From contig JAPVLO010000182.1 in the NCBI GenBank assembly GCA_027257055.1, forward strand, positions 7,440,001 to 7,504,000: 64,000 nucleotides of DNA, in the 5' to 3' direction. Positions 48,152-60,489 of the stretch are shown piece after piece; the first letter of the stretch is position 1; each line of letters opens with the position of its first letter. Origin of the DNA: Cephalopachus bancanus. Lineage: Eukaryota; Chordata; Mammalia; Primates; Tarsiidae. The notes beneath the pieces were generated by a model, which did not search any database, had not been told where the DNA came from, and saw nothing but the letters and a program-made list of their open reading frames with translations. A program made the translations under genes and the position numbers.

Positions 48152-48500
48152 TTGAACTCTTAACCAATATCTTCACTGGATATAACATTTCATTGAAAAG
48201 AGGAATTAAAAAAAAAAGGGAGATAAAATATACAAAGTGTTTATATTTAAAACTAAGTGAAAAGGGAATGTGTGGCAATGTAAGCAGAATTTACTCTTTA
48301 CTAGATTCTTTGTTTTCTTCTTTAAAATTTGTAAAACAATGGGAGTATTCTGTGGGCCTGAACTTCCAAGTGTCCCAAGCATCTTTATATAGATTGTGAA
48401 AACAGATTGGGCAACATACAGGGAGACACAAATATCAGAGCTACCAGAAGATCTAGATGTTCCCCCAGGTGAAATGTAAGAATAAAGGGAAAATGTCCCG

Positions 48501-48799
48501 GCCGGGCTCGGTGGCTCAGCCTGTAATCCCAGCACTTTGGGAGGCCGAGGTGAGTGGATTGCCTGAGCCTGCAGGTATAAGATCTGCCCGAGCAACTTGG
48601 CAAGACCACATCTCTACAATAAGTAAAAAATTAGCCAGGCGTGGTAGCGCACGCCTGTAGTTCTGGCTACTTGGAAGGCTGAGGTGGAAGAATCTCCAGG
48701 GTCCAGCAGGTTGAGGCTGCAGTGGCCAGGAGCGTGCAACTGCACTCCAGTCAGGGCGATGGAGTGAGACTCCAACTCAAAAAGAAAAAAAAGAAAAAT
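48501..48799 (+). repeat. Alu, intermediate-age
   Basis: CGGCCGGGCTCGGTGGCTCA start, retains CAACTTGGC, tail AAAAAGAAAAAAAAGAAAAA. AAAATGTCCC before and AAATATCCC after. Confidence 0.92.
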
Positions 48800-48989
48800 A
48801 TCCCAGTTGGGAAAGAATAATATAGATGTATATTTGAAATTATAAGTGCTAGAATCAAGACAACTTGCCTCCCTGCAAGGAAAAACCAAAACCCTTTCAC
48901 TTTAGTCTTAAGAAATTGCATCAAAAATACAAACCACATGAAATCTGTATAACAACATAAAATAGTGCTGTCTCTTTGGAAAATACCTG

Positions 48990-49300
48990 GGTGGCTCTCC
49001 CCAATATCGACTAAAAATGTTCTTGTAAAAAAAAAAATCTTTTTGGTCTAGAAATCTCACTACCGGATATTTATCCTACGTTAACAATCCCCCTGAAGGG
49101 AAAGGCCTACAGCCACAAAAATGCTATTATACTGCTATTAAAATGATCATGTCAAGATTTAGAGGGGAAAACATTGCTTATGAAATATTAAGTCAAAGAA
49201 TACAAAATGTAATATGACCATAAAAATATAAAAATGCAATCACTGAAACATGGGCTAGAGAAGAACACATAGAAATGGAAATAGATGTGCTAGGGGAAAG
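48990..49300 (+). repeat. L1-like 3' relic
   Basis: AAAAATGCTATTATACTGCT and TTGCTTATGAAATATTAAGT resemble the tail of an old L1. It ends about 80 bp from the LRRCT exon. Family uncertain. Confidence 0.4.
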
Positions 49301-49381
49301 CATTATGATTCAATTTCCTTCTAATTCTGCTGTTTATACACTAAGTGTGCTACATGAAAAGTTTAAAACAAAAATACAAAC

Positions 49382-49545
49382 CACAGACAAAATCTTTCAG
49401 ATCCACATTCAGGATGCTTTGCCCTGCTAGCCATTCAGGGTGTGCACAGCTTACATTCACGGAATGTTGAAAGTTATTATCAACCAGCCACTGAAGCAAC
49501 CACTTCAAATGGCAGTCACAGAGCAAACTGCTTGTGTTCAGAATC
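49382..49545 (-). CDS. LRIG2: LRIG2 LRR C-terminal cap exon (probably exon 12), 164 nt
   Basis: The exon encodes the LRRCT capping module: ILNTSSLLCDCHLKWLLQWL, then a segment with VSCAHPEWLAGQS and DLKDFVC. Four cysteines (CDC, SCAH, FVC) fit the two-disulphide cap. There is one N-linked glycosylation motif at NTS and another at NVS. The acceptor is TTCTGTAG. The donor is GTTTGT, unusual in having T at +3. Phase 2 in and phase 1 out join correctly to both neighbours, giving C-D-D across the downstream junction. It follows the 12.4-kb intron. Confidence 0.94.
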
Positions 49546-49825
49546 CTACAGAAAAGAAAACAGGAAGAAGACTTGTTTCACTTTCATTCTAAATTTATTC
49601 GGCATTAAAATCTTACTACACACTTAAGCATTTTCCTTGCCAAAAATGTTTAACCTGAATCTAACCACGAGTAAACAAATCCTGACTAACGTTAACTCTC
49701 TAAATATGTTCATGTCATGAATGACACAAAAAAGGAGGGGGGACAAGGGTGGCAAAGGACCTACCTATTTTAGATTACAGACGACTTAAGCGCCATTACA
49801 ACCAAATGAAATGCGTGATCCTGTT

Positions 49826-50107
49826 GTTTTGTTTTGAGTTGGGGTCTTACTCCATTGCCCAGTTTGGAGTGCAGTAGCACAAACACAGCTCACCGCAGCC
49901 TTTGTCCTCCTAGGCCAAGAGATTCTCCCACCTCAGCCTCCCAAGTAGCTGGGGTGAGAGGTGTGCACCACCATGCTCAGCTAATTTTTTTTTTTTTTTT
50001 TTTTTTTTAGTAGAGACAAGGTACCCTGTGTTGACTACTCTGGTCTCAAACTCCTGGGCTCAGGCAATTCTCATCCTCAGCCTAAATGCTGAGCCACTGC
50101 TCTGGCC
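49826..50107 (-). repeat. Alu with T23 linker
   Basis: GAGTTGGGGTCTTACTCCAT to ACTGCTCTGGCC; the linker is an unusually long T run at 49,986-50,008. Confidence 0.88.
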
Positions 50108-50940
50108 AAAGGACCTTTTTAAACATTGAGGAAACTTAAGTATGAACTGCATACTAAATAATATTACTTTATCAAGTTAATTTCCTTGAGTGTGAAAATG
50201 GTGATGCAGTTAAATAGGCTATGTCCTTGTTCTTAAAAATATATACACTGAAATATTTAGGGATGAAGTGTCATAATGTCTGCAGCTTTCAAATGGTCAG
50301 AAAAAAGACTGTGTATATATATGTGTATGTGGAGAGAACGAGAAAGAGAATGAGAGAAAGAGAAAGGGAGAGAAATAGATAACAAGCTTGACAAAGTTAA
50401 CAACTGGTGAATCTAGGTAATGGGCATATGGGTGTTCACTGTATCTTCCTTTAAATTTGGGGGCTTAAAATTTTCCCCAAGAAAGTCTGGGGAAAGCTTA
50501 ATATATTTATTAGAGCTGGGATCTGTTGTAGAGAGTATATAATTATTTCCAAATATTTCATTAAGACTAAAAGCACTTCAGCACTGTGGCAATGTGTACT
50601 TCATTTTAAACTAAGCACCACTGAATATTTATTTTGGGTCCATAACAGGCTTATAAAACATATGTGAAAAATCAGTACTTTCTCTCAATGACCCCTTAAA
50701 TGTTCTGTCCATTTCAGTGCAGCTAGGAAGCAAATGATTCTGAGAACATCATAACTTGTTTTATGATCAAATCTTCAACTAGTTTTAAAGTTTGGCATAA
50801 AGTATCTAGGATCTGATTCAACAAAAGTTTCAGTCTTTAAGGGTATATCAAAAGGCATATTTTATCAAGGGTAATTTAAATTAAACAAGCCAAAAGCTAC
50901 CTTTTGCATTTAAGAAAGTTCTTTTCATTCATTCTTAGAG
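50108..50940. other. Intron with an old repeat tail and purine tract
   Basis: About 50,240-50,490 (GGGATGAAGTGTCATAATGT, GAATCTAGGTAATGGGCATA) is a familiar old element tail that I cannot name with certainty. It includes a GAGA-rich purine tract at 50,332-50,380. The rest is unique. Confidence 0.45.
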
Positions 50941-51295
<355 letters not shown>

Positions 51296-51456
51296 GCTGG
51301 GTGTGGTGGCTCATGTCTGTAATCCCAGCAACTAGGAAGGCTGATGTGGCTGGATTGCTTGGGCCGGGAGTTTGGGGTTACAGTGAGCTATGATTATACC
51401 ACTGCATTCTAGCTTGGGCAACAGGGTAAGACCCTGTCTCTAAAAAATAAAAATAA
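51296..51456 (+). repeat. Alu with central deletion
   Basis: GGGGCTGGGTGTGGTGGCTC joined to right-arm text CAACTAGGAAGGCTG; half length. Confidence 0.82.
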
Positions 51457-51825
51457 GTTTTAAAAAAGTGTTAAGTGCCATGAACAAAAACCAAGCTAGG
51501 TAAAGACACAGAGACAGCAGCTACCAGTTTAGGTAAGTGATCAGGGAAAGTTTTTTAAAAAGATGGCGGGTGAGCAAAGAACTAAACAAACTGGACAAAG
51601 ACCTGAACAAAGTGAAAGGGCAAATCATGCCAGGTCTGACCTCAGAACGCCCAGACAAAGGAGACTCCATGCCAAGACTTGAGGCAGACATGCTTAGTAT
51701 GCTCATGTGAAGCAAGGAGGACACTGAAACTACAGCACAATGAGCAAATGAGACTGGTAGGAATGTGGTTGGAGAGTTGCGCCAGCAGAGCCTGGCTACG
51801 CAGGTGCTTCATAAACAAAGGGAAA

Positions 51826-52117
51826 GGCCGGGTGCGGTGGCCAAGCCTGGAATCCCAACACTCTGGGAGGCTGAGGTGAGAGGACTGCCTGAGTCATGGG
51901 TTCAGGACGAGCCCAGGCAACTTGGCGAGATCTCATCTCTACAATAAGTCAAAAAATTAGCTGGTGGCATGTGCCTGTAAATCCAACTCCTTAGAGGGTT
52001 GAGGCAGAAGGATCACCTGAGCCCAGCAGGTCAAGGCTGTGGTGGCCGTGAGCATGCTGCTGCACTCCAGCCTGGGCAACACAGTGAGACTCCGACTCAA
52101 AAAAAAAAAAAAAAAAA
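51826..52117 (+). repeat. Alu, full length
   Basis: GGCCGGGTGCGGTGGCCAAG to a long A tail. ACAAAGGGAAAGG before and ACAAAGGGAAGG after are a target duplication. Confidence 0.92.
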
Positions 52118-52259
52118 CAGAGAAAAAAACAAAGGGAAGGACTTGAGTTGTGCTTATTTTTTTCCCTAAGTGTAGTGATATTTTTCACTGGAAGGTGAAG
52201 AATAGAGGAGGAACAGGTCTGATTTGTTTTCTTAGGTATAATATAAACTGAACTCACAA

Positions 52260-52445
52260 GACCTGGACCAACAGCCTAACTCCACTACTTATCTTAGACA
52301 TGACACAGAATGCCTCCAAAACTTCAGTTTCCATTTCCGAAAAATGGAATTGAGAGTGCCCACCTCAAAAAATGTTTTAAATAAAGCATTCAGCACAGTG
52401 CCTGGCGACAAACACTACTCAATTCATGGTAGTGCCCTTCACTTC
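52260..52445 (+). repeat. MIR
   Basis: AACTTCAGTTTCCATTTCCG and CATTCAGCACAGTGCCTGGC in MIR order. Confidence 0.72.
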
Positions 52446-54113
52446 TATTTATTTTGTTTCTTTCCATCATTCATATACTAACCAACCCTGCCCATAAGTA
52501 CCTAAGAGTACATCGCATTCTCTCAAAAAGTGTGTGTACAGATATATACTAAAATTTTAACAATGGTTGTCTTCAAGTAGCAGGGATTCAGGGGTCTTTC
52601 TCTCTTGGTTTAATTAATTGTATTTTCTGATTTTTCAACTATGAGTATGTAATTTTAATCAATAATAATTTTAACTATATGTAACTTGCACAGCTTTGGA
52701 AAGGGGCAGTTTTAGTTATGCCACCAAGTGAAGAGGGTCAGAGAAAATGAGAAACATTCATTTCAAGAGTTGTAGCCAGATATGGTAGGAAACCAGATGA
52801 AAGGAGAATCTGGTAAGGACTACCAAAATGTGCAAGACAAAAGCCACAAGGGTGTGCTACAGTCTGTCTACTGAAATTAAAAAAACGTATCTCTATAGTC
52901 ACTCTCCTTTCCATTTGTTTACAAAACAAGTCTGGTCTCATTAGAGTTAGCCTGATTATTTACAAACGTGCAGCAAGAATGGCAATTGACCATGAAAGGC
53001 GTCCTGAATTTGCTTTGCTGGAACTTTTCAAAGAAACCTGATTAGACTTTTAAAAGCCTCTGAAGGATAGACAGTAAGCCAAGCCAGGAACTCTCTACCA
53101 CCTCACCTATAGATTTGGGTAAGATCCTCTCTTCTTAAGATTATCAAAATATCCTAAAGCTACTGAGACTGCCAGGAAGTGACCTTCCTTTCTCATTTGT
53201 AAGGCCAAGAACTCTGTAAACAAAGCATCAGGCTAGTTTTATCAACAGGGCTTCATTAGCACTGGCACCTTAAAACCAGTCTTAGTTCTTTAAAGTTATC
53301 TGGTCACGTCAAATTGTATGCATCATTCTCAAATATGACATTCCAGTCAAAGACTTGTAACATAACCAATGTTTTCAACTGTGTCCTGTTACAAGGAGAA
53401 TCGCTTCCTATTTAACTTATGTAAATAACCATATTGCCATTTAAAAAAAGACTCATTACGTTTCGAATTCTGGTGAGATAAGGGAGGGAGAAAAAGTAAT
53501 TGTTTCATTTTTTGTTCCAGTGGTATACTTTATCACTGTCGTGAGTTATAGATAGCATAAAAGGAAACAGAAATGGGTTTCTTAAATCTGGAAATAAAAC
53601 ATTAAGGAACCAGCAATGTTCTAGATCAAGAATCATCCTTTATCAATTCATTCATTCCATGTAATTAATTCTTGTTCTGCTTGATCCTGGATTACCAGTT
53701 TCACGAACCCATCAGTTTCTTCATTGGGGTTCTGGACATTTACTTTGCTAAATGGTATGATGTTAAAGTTATCAGAAACCTTCACGTCAGAGTCTTTTCC
53801 ATGAACCTCTCTGAAGATGCAGTACTTCTGGGACAATAGTTGTTTGCAAAAGCTTTCAGGAAAGCATCAGAAACAACTGAATGACAAAGGACTTAAAAAG
53901 GCCATGGTTAAAGATGTGGTGAGAGTTCATCTGGCAAGTAAATTTAGATATTTCTGTGGCCCACATTTTAATATAATAACCAAAATTATGGCTGATAATA
54001 TTATGCTAGACATATGAATAGCAAGGGTACTGACAAATTTCTATGAACTTCATACGACTTCTCAAATACTTACATTAATATATGTGCATACAAATATAAC
54101 CCACAAAAGATTT
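52446..54113. other. Unique intron DNA with an unassigned open stretch
   Basis: 52,490-52,690 resembles an old L1 or DNA-element tail. At 53,648-53,836 the minus strand holds a 62-codon frame (includes KDSDVKVSDNFNIIPFSK) with normal amino-acid mix but no recognised family. It could be a retro-fragment. Confidence 0.35.
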
Positions 54114-54125
54114 AATATCACTTCT

Positions 54126-54338
54126 TTTTTTTTTTTTTTTTTTTGAGTTGGAGTCTCACTGTCGCCCAGACTGGAGTGTAGTGGCCACTCCTGGCCACCG
54201 CAGCCTTGACCTGCTGGGCTCCGGCGATCCTTCCGCCTCAGCCTTCCGAGTAGCCGGAATTACAGGCGCACACTACCACACCCGGCTAATTTTTCACTTA
54301 TTGTAGAGATGAGGTCTCACCAAGTTGCCCAGGTGGGT
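54126..54338 (-). repeat. Young Alu, 5' truncated, first of two at the same site
   Basis: T19 tract, CpG-rich; stops at TTGCCCAGGTGGGTC before a second copy of ATATCACTTCTT. Confidence 0.9.
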
Positions 54339-54348
54339 CATATCACTT

Positions 54349-54630
54349 CTTCTTTTTTTGAGTCGGAGTCTCACTCTGGCACCCAGGCTGGAGTGCAGTG
54401 GCACGCTCACCACCACCACAGCCTCAACCTACTGGGCTTAGTTGATCCTTCCACCTCAGCCTTCCAAGTAGCTGGAACTACAAGCATGCGCCACCATGCC
54501 CAGCTAATTTTTTTTTTTATTTATTGTAGAGATGAGGTCTCGTCATGTTGCCCAGGTTGGTCTCAGGCAATCCTTTCACCTCAGCCTCCCAAAGTGCTGG
54601 GATTACAGACATGAGCCACTGCGCCCGGCT
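54349..54630 (-). repeat. Alu, second of two at the same site
   Basis: GAGTCGGAGTCTCACTCTGG to CACTGCGCCCGGCT. Followed by the third AATATCACTTCTT. Confidence 0.92.
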
Positions 54631-54965
54631 AATATCACTTCTTATTTGACAATGTTTCCCATGTAACTTAACATACTAAATAAAGTAAATTAGTTTAAGA
54701 TCCTTCTTTTTGTAGGATGAAAACCAAATCTTTTATTATTTTCCAGGAGCCCTCTGGGAAATATAAAAGTTAATTTGAGGTCAAAAAGACTTTATTTAGA
54801 ATTCAATTTTGGGAAGTTGCCAAAAATGTCAAAATGTTTGAACACCTGATTAAATCGGATTAACAGATGATCTATTTAACAATCCTTAATTATCTATATA
54901 ACCAAAGTGACAAAGATTTTTAAAGGCAAATAAAAAAAGTATATAGCTGTGAATAAAACTTAGGT
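54631..54965. other. Unique A/T-rich intron DNA
   Basis: Nothing recognised. Confidence 0.5.
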
Positions 54966-55246
54966 TTTTTTGGTTTTTGTTTTTAAAGAGACAGAGTCTT
55001 TCTCTGTTTTCCAGGCTGGGGTGTGATCAAAGCTTACTGCAGTCTAGAACTCCTGGGTTCAAACAATTCTCCTATCTCAACCGCCTGAGTAGCTAGGACT
55101 ACATGCCATCAGGCAAACTAATTTCTTAATTTTCTGTAGAGACAAGGTCTCACTATGTTGCCCAGGCTGGTCTCAAACTCTTGGACTCAACTGATACTCC
55201 TCCCTTGGCCTCTTGGAATTACAGGCATGAGCCACCAAACACAGCC
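54966..55246 (-). repeat. Alu, old (J-like)
   Basis: TTTAAAGAGACAGAGTCTTT to CCACCAAACACAGCC; strongly diverged. Confidence 0.85.
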
Positions 55247-55556
55247 ATAACTTAGTTCTTTTAGTATTGAAAAACTCAGCTTCCTTAAGTAATCAACGAC
55301 CTGATAAAGAAAGCATGAAGCTCAGGAAATTATTTTGATAAAACAAAGAATTTTTTTGTTTTCTAGGCAGATTACTTAAAAGGCTAAAAATTTAAAACTT
55401 TTCACAATCTCTTATCAAGAGCAGATTGATAATCTAAGAAAACTGTGTCCTTTTAACAGGTGAAAGAAAATTACATTTTAATATTGCACAGGCATACTAC
55501 CCAACTACTGATGTTGAATATTATTTTTAAAAAGCTTATAATAAACTCATTCGCTG

Positions 55557-55812
55557 GCCTATAATCCCAGCACTTTGGGAGGACGAGGTGAGAGGGCTGC
55601 CTGAGCCCACAGGTTCAAGATCACCGCAGGCAACTTGGCGAGATCAAAAATTAGCTGGGCACAGCGGCACTTGCCTGTAGTTTCAGCTACTTGGAAGGCT
55701 GAAGAGGAAGGATCACCTGAGCCCAGCAGGTTGAGGTTGCGGTGGTTGTGAGTGTGCCACTGTACTCCAGCCTGGGCGACAGAGTGAGACTCCAACTCAA
55801 ACAAACAAACAA
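55557..55812 (+). repeat. Alu, 5' truncated
   Basis: Begins GCCTATAATCCCAGCACTTT. AATAAACTCATTC recurs before (55,540) and after (55,812) it, so the truncation is original. Tail (AAAC)n. Confidence 0.9.
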
Positions 55813-56539
55813 AATAAACTCATTCAATTTTAGCCAGCTTGGCCACATGAGAGTCTCCTCCCTTCTCTCTCATCCCAACTTTCTATATCCATTCAGTCTT
55901 TGCCCTGCATTCTCCTTTTTCATTCTAAAACAATGTTTAAATTGCCTCCAAACAAGAACAAAGTTACTCTTCTGTTTTCTCAACAAAAACACATCTTCGT
56001 ATATCATACCTCTTCTTACCAAAAACACATTCTGCTTTCCCTGCAAACAGGTTGCTATTGTTTTTTACCATTATCCCTAGTTGTTTCAATGACACATTCT
56101 AATTAGAATTCTTAACTATTCATTAACCTTAATTTCAAGTAAAAACTAGGAAGTAAGCAACAGGATGAACTGTCACATACCAACAATCTGTAGATAAATA
56201 AATGTATAAATACAGTCTTTCAAAATGTCTATAAGCATATGCTTCCCATAGTACAATTTTTCAGTGTGGCACAGGACATGTTTACTAATAGATCCAAATA
56301 TATTTTGTCTTTCTATAAAATTTAAGAAGCCAAAAGTAGATAAGTTTAAACTTATGCTCAGCAACTAATGTTTCAGGATTTTATCTTATTTGGGAATTAG
56401 CTACATAGTCAGTGAATATCCAACATTTAACTTTAACAGTTTAGTTTTAAGATTCCAAGTTACCAAGAAGGGTTTTGAAACTATTTTTAAGTAGACATGT
56501 TTTATACAACATAAACTGTAAAAAGTTCATTTATAAAAT
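55813..56539. other. Unique A/T-rich intron DNA
   Basis: Small ORFs without support; nothing recognised. Confidence 0.5.
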
Positions 56540-56705
56540 CAAAAATTAGCCAGGTGTGGTAGTGTGTGCCTGTAGTTCCAGCTACTTGGAAGGCTGAGGT
56601 GGAAGGATCGCCAGAGTCCAGCAGGTGGAGGCTGCAGTAGATGGGAGCGTGCCACGGCACTCCAGTGTGGGTGACAGAGTGAGATTCCAACTCAAAAAAA
56701 AAAAA
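56540..56705 (+). repeat. Alu right arm inserted as a free unit
   Basis: AAAATTAGCCAGGTGTGGTA to A12; AAGTTCATTTAT before and after shows that the half-unit was itself the inserted molecule. Confidence 0.9.
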
Positions 56706-56831
56706 AGTTCATTTATCCCACCTACAGCTACTTAATTCACTTGTTTTCAACATGTAAAAATTTCAAGATGTTAAAGCTAGCCATCATCTCATCTGTTGAC
56801 AAATCAGACAAGTATCAAAAATATTACAGAA

Positions 56832-57142
56832 TGCCAGGTTCAGTGGCTCATGCCTATAATCCCAGTACTTTGGGAGGCCAAGGTGAAAGGACTGCCTGAG
56901 CCCAGGGGTTCAAGACCAGCCTCGGCAACTTGGTGAGATCTCATGTCTACAATAAAAAATCAGAAAAATTAGCTCAGCATGGTGGTTCACGCCTGTAGTT
57001 TCAGTTACTTGGAAGGCTGAGGCAGAAGGATCAACTTGAGTCCAGCATGTCAAGGGTGCGGTGGCCACGAGTGTTCCACTGTACTCCAGCTTGGGCAACA
57101 AGAGTGAGACTCCAACTCAAAAAAAAAAAAAAAAAAAAAAAT
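56832..57142 (+). repeat. Alu, full length
   Basis: GCCAGGTTCAGTGGCTCATG to A24; ATATTACAGA-type and AAATTACAGA flanks. Confidence 0.9.
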
Positions 57143-57959
57143 TACAGAAGCAAACAGGAAAAAAAAATCACAGAAGCAAAGAAACAAAAAGCTAAACATT
57201 TGATTCTTTTCTTTTTTTGACTGCTGTACGTGACATGTATCAAGCAATTCATTTTTACTATATTTTGTTCTTAGGTTGAATTTATAGTTTTATAATCTTA
57301 AACACCTAGTAGAGACAACATAAGTTTGTTTTATTAGTAAACCCAGGCAGAATAAAATTGTATGTCTGCATTATAGTTAATGTTTACAATTCTGAGACAT
57401 AGCCACTTTTATTAAACCAGCAGTATTAGACTAATCTTATTTATGAACGATTTATCCAAGTCATGTGAACCTGAAAAGTATCTGGGTCAATTTCTATATT
57501 TCTGGGAATTTTATGATTATTTAATTTATACAAGTGCTCATTCACCTCTAAGACAATTTGAATAGAAGTCCTTCAAGGAATTTTATAAGTCAATTTATTA
57601 ATACCATCCGGAGAAAGAAAAAAATCACATATACGTAACATATATACATACGCAGACAGATGCAAAAAGGATTTTACAGTTTTCATTCTTTAACAACTTT
57701 AGCTATGAGTCAGTAAAACACAGAAAAATAAACTCACTAGCTTATGTAAAGTAGTTCTTATCTTTTCTCCACTTATATATTTATCCAAATTATGTTTCTG
57801 ACAAAAATGGGACAGCTTTAAGGTTAAAGTACCAGCTTTAGCAATAATCGTGGAAGAGACTTTCAAGATTTTCTTTTTGCCCTGACATGTACTCTTATTG
57901 CAGAAGAGATGTCAGGGGTTGTCTGGGTATCTCCAAAGCCCATAGGCTGAGTGTAGGTG

Positions 57960-58875
57960 AAATAATCCATCTATTTCCAGTTAGACTTTTTCCTCTTCAA
58001 CCTTAGGTGGTTGCTGCTGCAGTCATGAGTTTCCTGAGAGCCCCCAGTGGATGGTTTGGGACCTAGAAGTTCAAGTGGCTAAGAGGCTAGAGTGGGCAGA
58101 ACAAGGTCTGGCAGGCATGGAGAGATGGATGAAGGAGGCGGGGATTTGAAGGAAGAAATGTTAACGGAGGCAAAGGAACTGGAGCTGGAGGGAAGACTGA
58201 AGGTGATCAGAGGAAGAAGAAGGGGCAGCAGCTAAGGGAAGGGGAGTTTTCAGAGGAGCTAGTCTGGGGAGATTTTTTTTTTTTTTTTGAGCCAGGGTCT
58301 CACTCTGTTGCCCAGGCTGGAGAGCAGTAGCACAATCATGGCTCATCGCAGCTTCGACCTCCTAGGCTCAGGCGATCCTGAGTAGCTAGGACTACAAGCT
58401 CGCAACAAATCCAGTTAATTTTGTTTGTTTGTTGTAGAAACAAAGCCTTGCCATGCTGCCCAGGCTAGTCTCAAACTCCTGGGCTCAAGCAATCCTCCTG
58501 CCTTGGCCTCCCAAAGCGCTGGAATTACAGGTATGAGCTACCACACCCAGCCTGGGAGATCTTAAGTTTCCCAAAGAGGCCAATGCAGTTCCAACAAGAA
58601 GGAGATGGACAGCGCTGGTGGAGCACATAGTCAGGGATTCAGATGACAGGGAAATTTTCATGGGAGAAGCAGGATGCAATAAAGAGAACCGAGAGGCCTT
58701 ACAGAGTGCCAGGAAGGTCCTCCAGCTCGGGAGAGTCAAGGAATAACCCCTGTTCAGGAAAGAGACCCAGGAAGAGCCTTTCAAAAGAAGCCGGGTGCTC
58801 TAACCCAGCTTCAGGGAATGTACTCAGAATCTTAAGAATCAAAATCTTCCCTTACCAGCTTCCACGGACGTTTGT
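57960..58875 (+). other. Unassigned region with partly open frames, split by an Alu
   Basis: After the Alu a frame reads ANAVPTRRRWTALVEHIV and EAGCNKENREALQSARKVLQ (about 58,580-58,735). Before it DLKEEMLTEAKELELEGRLK (about 58,146) is open. Stops interrupt both. Could be a decayed retrocopy or chance; no family recognised. Confidence 0.2.
58272..58553 (-). repeat. Alu, full length
   Basis: GAGCCAGGGTCTCACTCTGT to ACCACACCCAGCC; TGGGGAGAT / TGGGAGATCTT flanks. A 15-base loss lies at GGCGATCCTGAGTAGC. Confidence 0.9.
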
Positions 58876-58960
58876 CCAGAGCAATGGTTCACAAGTCTGA
58901 CTCACCATTGGATCCCCGATCAATCAATCAGGAGTGAAGACAAAGGCTTCAAAGGTGCAC
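58876..58960. repeat. MER5-like hAT fragment
   Basis: CAATGGTTCACAAGTCTGAC and CACCATTGGATCCCC recall a MER5 end. Weak. Confidence 0.3.
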
Positions 58961-59760
58961 CCTGGGGTCCTGGGTGAGAGGTCTGGGGGTCCAATGATGA
59001 ATCGGATTCTATCCAAGTCACTGTCAAAGAAAAATATCACTCAACGATACTGGTTAAAGCATGGCAAGGCAGACTTTGTTCAGGACCAGCCCAACAGGCA
59101 CAGGAACCCTGGCAATGGGATGTGTGGCAGGGCAGAGAGAGTGGGCTCAACTCTGAACAGAGCATGGGTAAGTGGGAATGTATAGCCAAGAAGCAGGGCA
59201 GGCATGGGTGGGTGAAAAATTACTAAGAAGTAACATCTAGAACAAGGGATGGCTAAATCAACTTAACTCAGTTCTTGCTGAAGACAGGTCAGGAGAGATC
59301 AGATATCACCTGAGGAATGGTCTAGGATGAAGAGTTCTTGCTAAATCTGGATTTACAAGGCAGTACACTGACAGGCCGAGGAGAAAGTTTAACGGTCTGT
59401 CTGAAGTACGGTTAAGCAACGAACCTTTGTCACACTCTCCAATCACTAAATGACTCCAAAGACTGAAGCTGCAAATATCTGCTTTCACTATTTAAATTAA
59501 GTTAACTGAGTTCTAATAACAGCTAAAACTTTCTCGTTGGTCCTCAGTTTGTCACTGGCAACAAAGGTAATAATGATTTGTAGTCAGTCACAATTTACAA
59601 TTAAACCACGCCTAGGAGAAATAACCCAAAATATCTCAACAGACCAAACAAAGCCACTAACTTGAATCATCATGATGATTTTCATGACATTTTTATTTTT
59701 GCTGTTAATATTAGTTATTCACCTTTTACTATGTGCCAAATAAAAACACAACAAAACTCA

Positions 59761-60075
59761 GCCGGGCTCGGTGGCTCAGCCTGTAACCCCGTGCCTTTGG
59801 GAGGCTGAGGTGAGTGGATTGCCTGAGCCCACGGGTTCGAGACCCACCTGGGCAAGCGAGACCTCATCTCTGCAATACATCAAAAAAAAAAATCAGCCGG
59901 GCATGGTAGCGCATGTCTGTAATTCCGGCTACTCGGAAGGCTGAGGCGGAAGGATCGCCAGAGCCCAGCAGGCGAGGTTGCGGTAGCCGGGAGCGGCCAC
60001 TGCACTCCAGTCTGGGCGACTGAGTGAGACTGCAAGTCAAAAATAAATAAATAAATAAAATAAAATAAAATAAAA
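59761..60075 (+). repeat. Young Alu (derived subfamily)
   Basis: GCCGGGCTCGGTGGCTCAGC start, GGGCAAGCGAGACC, CpG-rich; tail AAATAAATAAATAAATAAAA. AACACAACAAAACTC before and AAACAACAAAACTC after. Confidence 0.93.
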
Positions 60076-60489
60076 ACAACAAAACTCCTAATTCCTCGTG
60101 GCCTACTGGCCCCACGTGATATGGCTCTGGCTTCACTCTCTGACTTCACTTGCTCAAGCCCTCACCAGTATTCGCATGGTTTGTCACCCCATTAAGGTCC
60201 TGGTTCAAAGGCTGTCATCTTCAGAAGAGTTTCCCCTCACCACTTTATCTAAAACAGCAAGCTCCGTCACTCTCCATACTTCTTCTTCAGAACAGCAGTA
60301 CCTAATGAGATATTACATATCCACCTGCTTATTATTTATCTTCCTCACTAGAATGCATTGTAATACGCTACGACCCCAGAGATTCTGCCTTGCTCACTGC
60401 TGTGTCTTCAGCATCCAAAACAGAACCTTCCGCAGAAGACGACGAGTAAGTACTGGAGTAAACAAATTCTCTCTTTCTATCTTCACACA

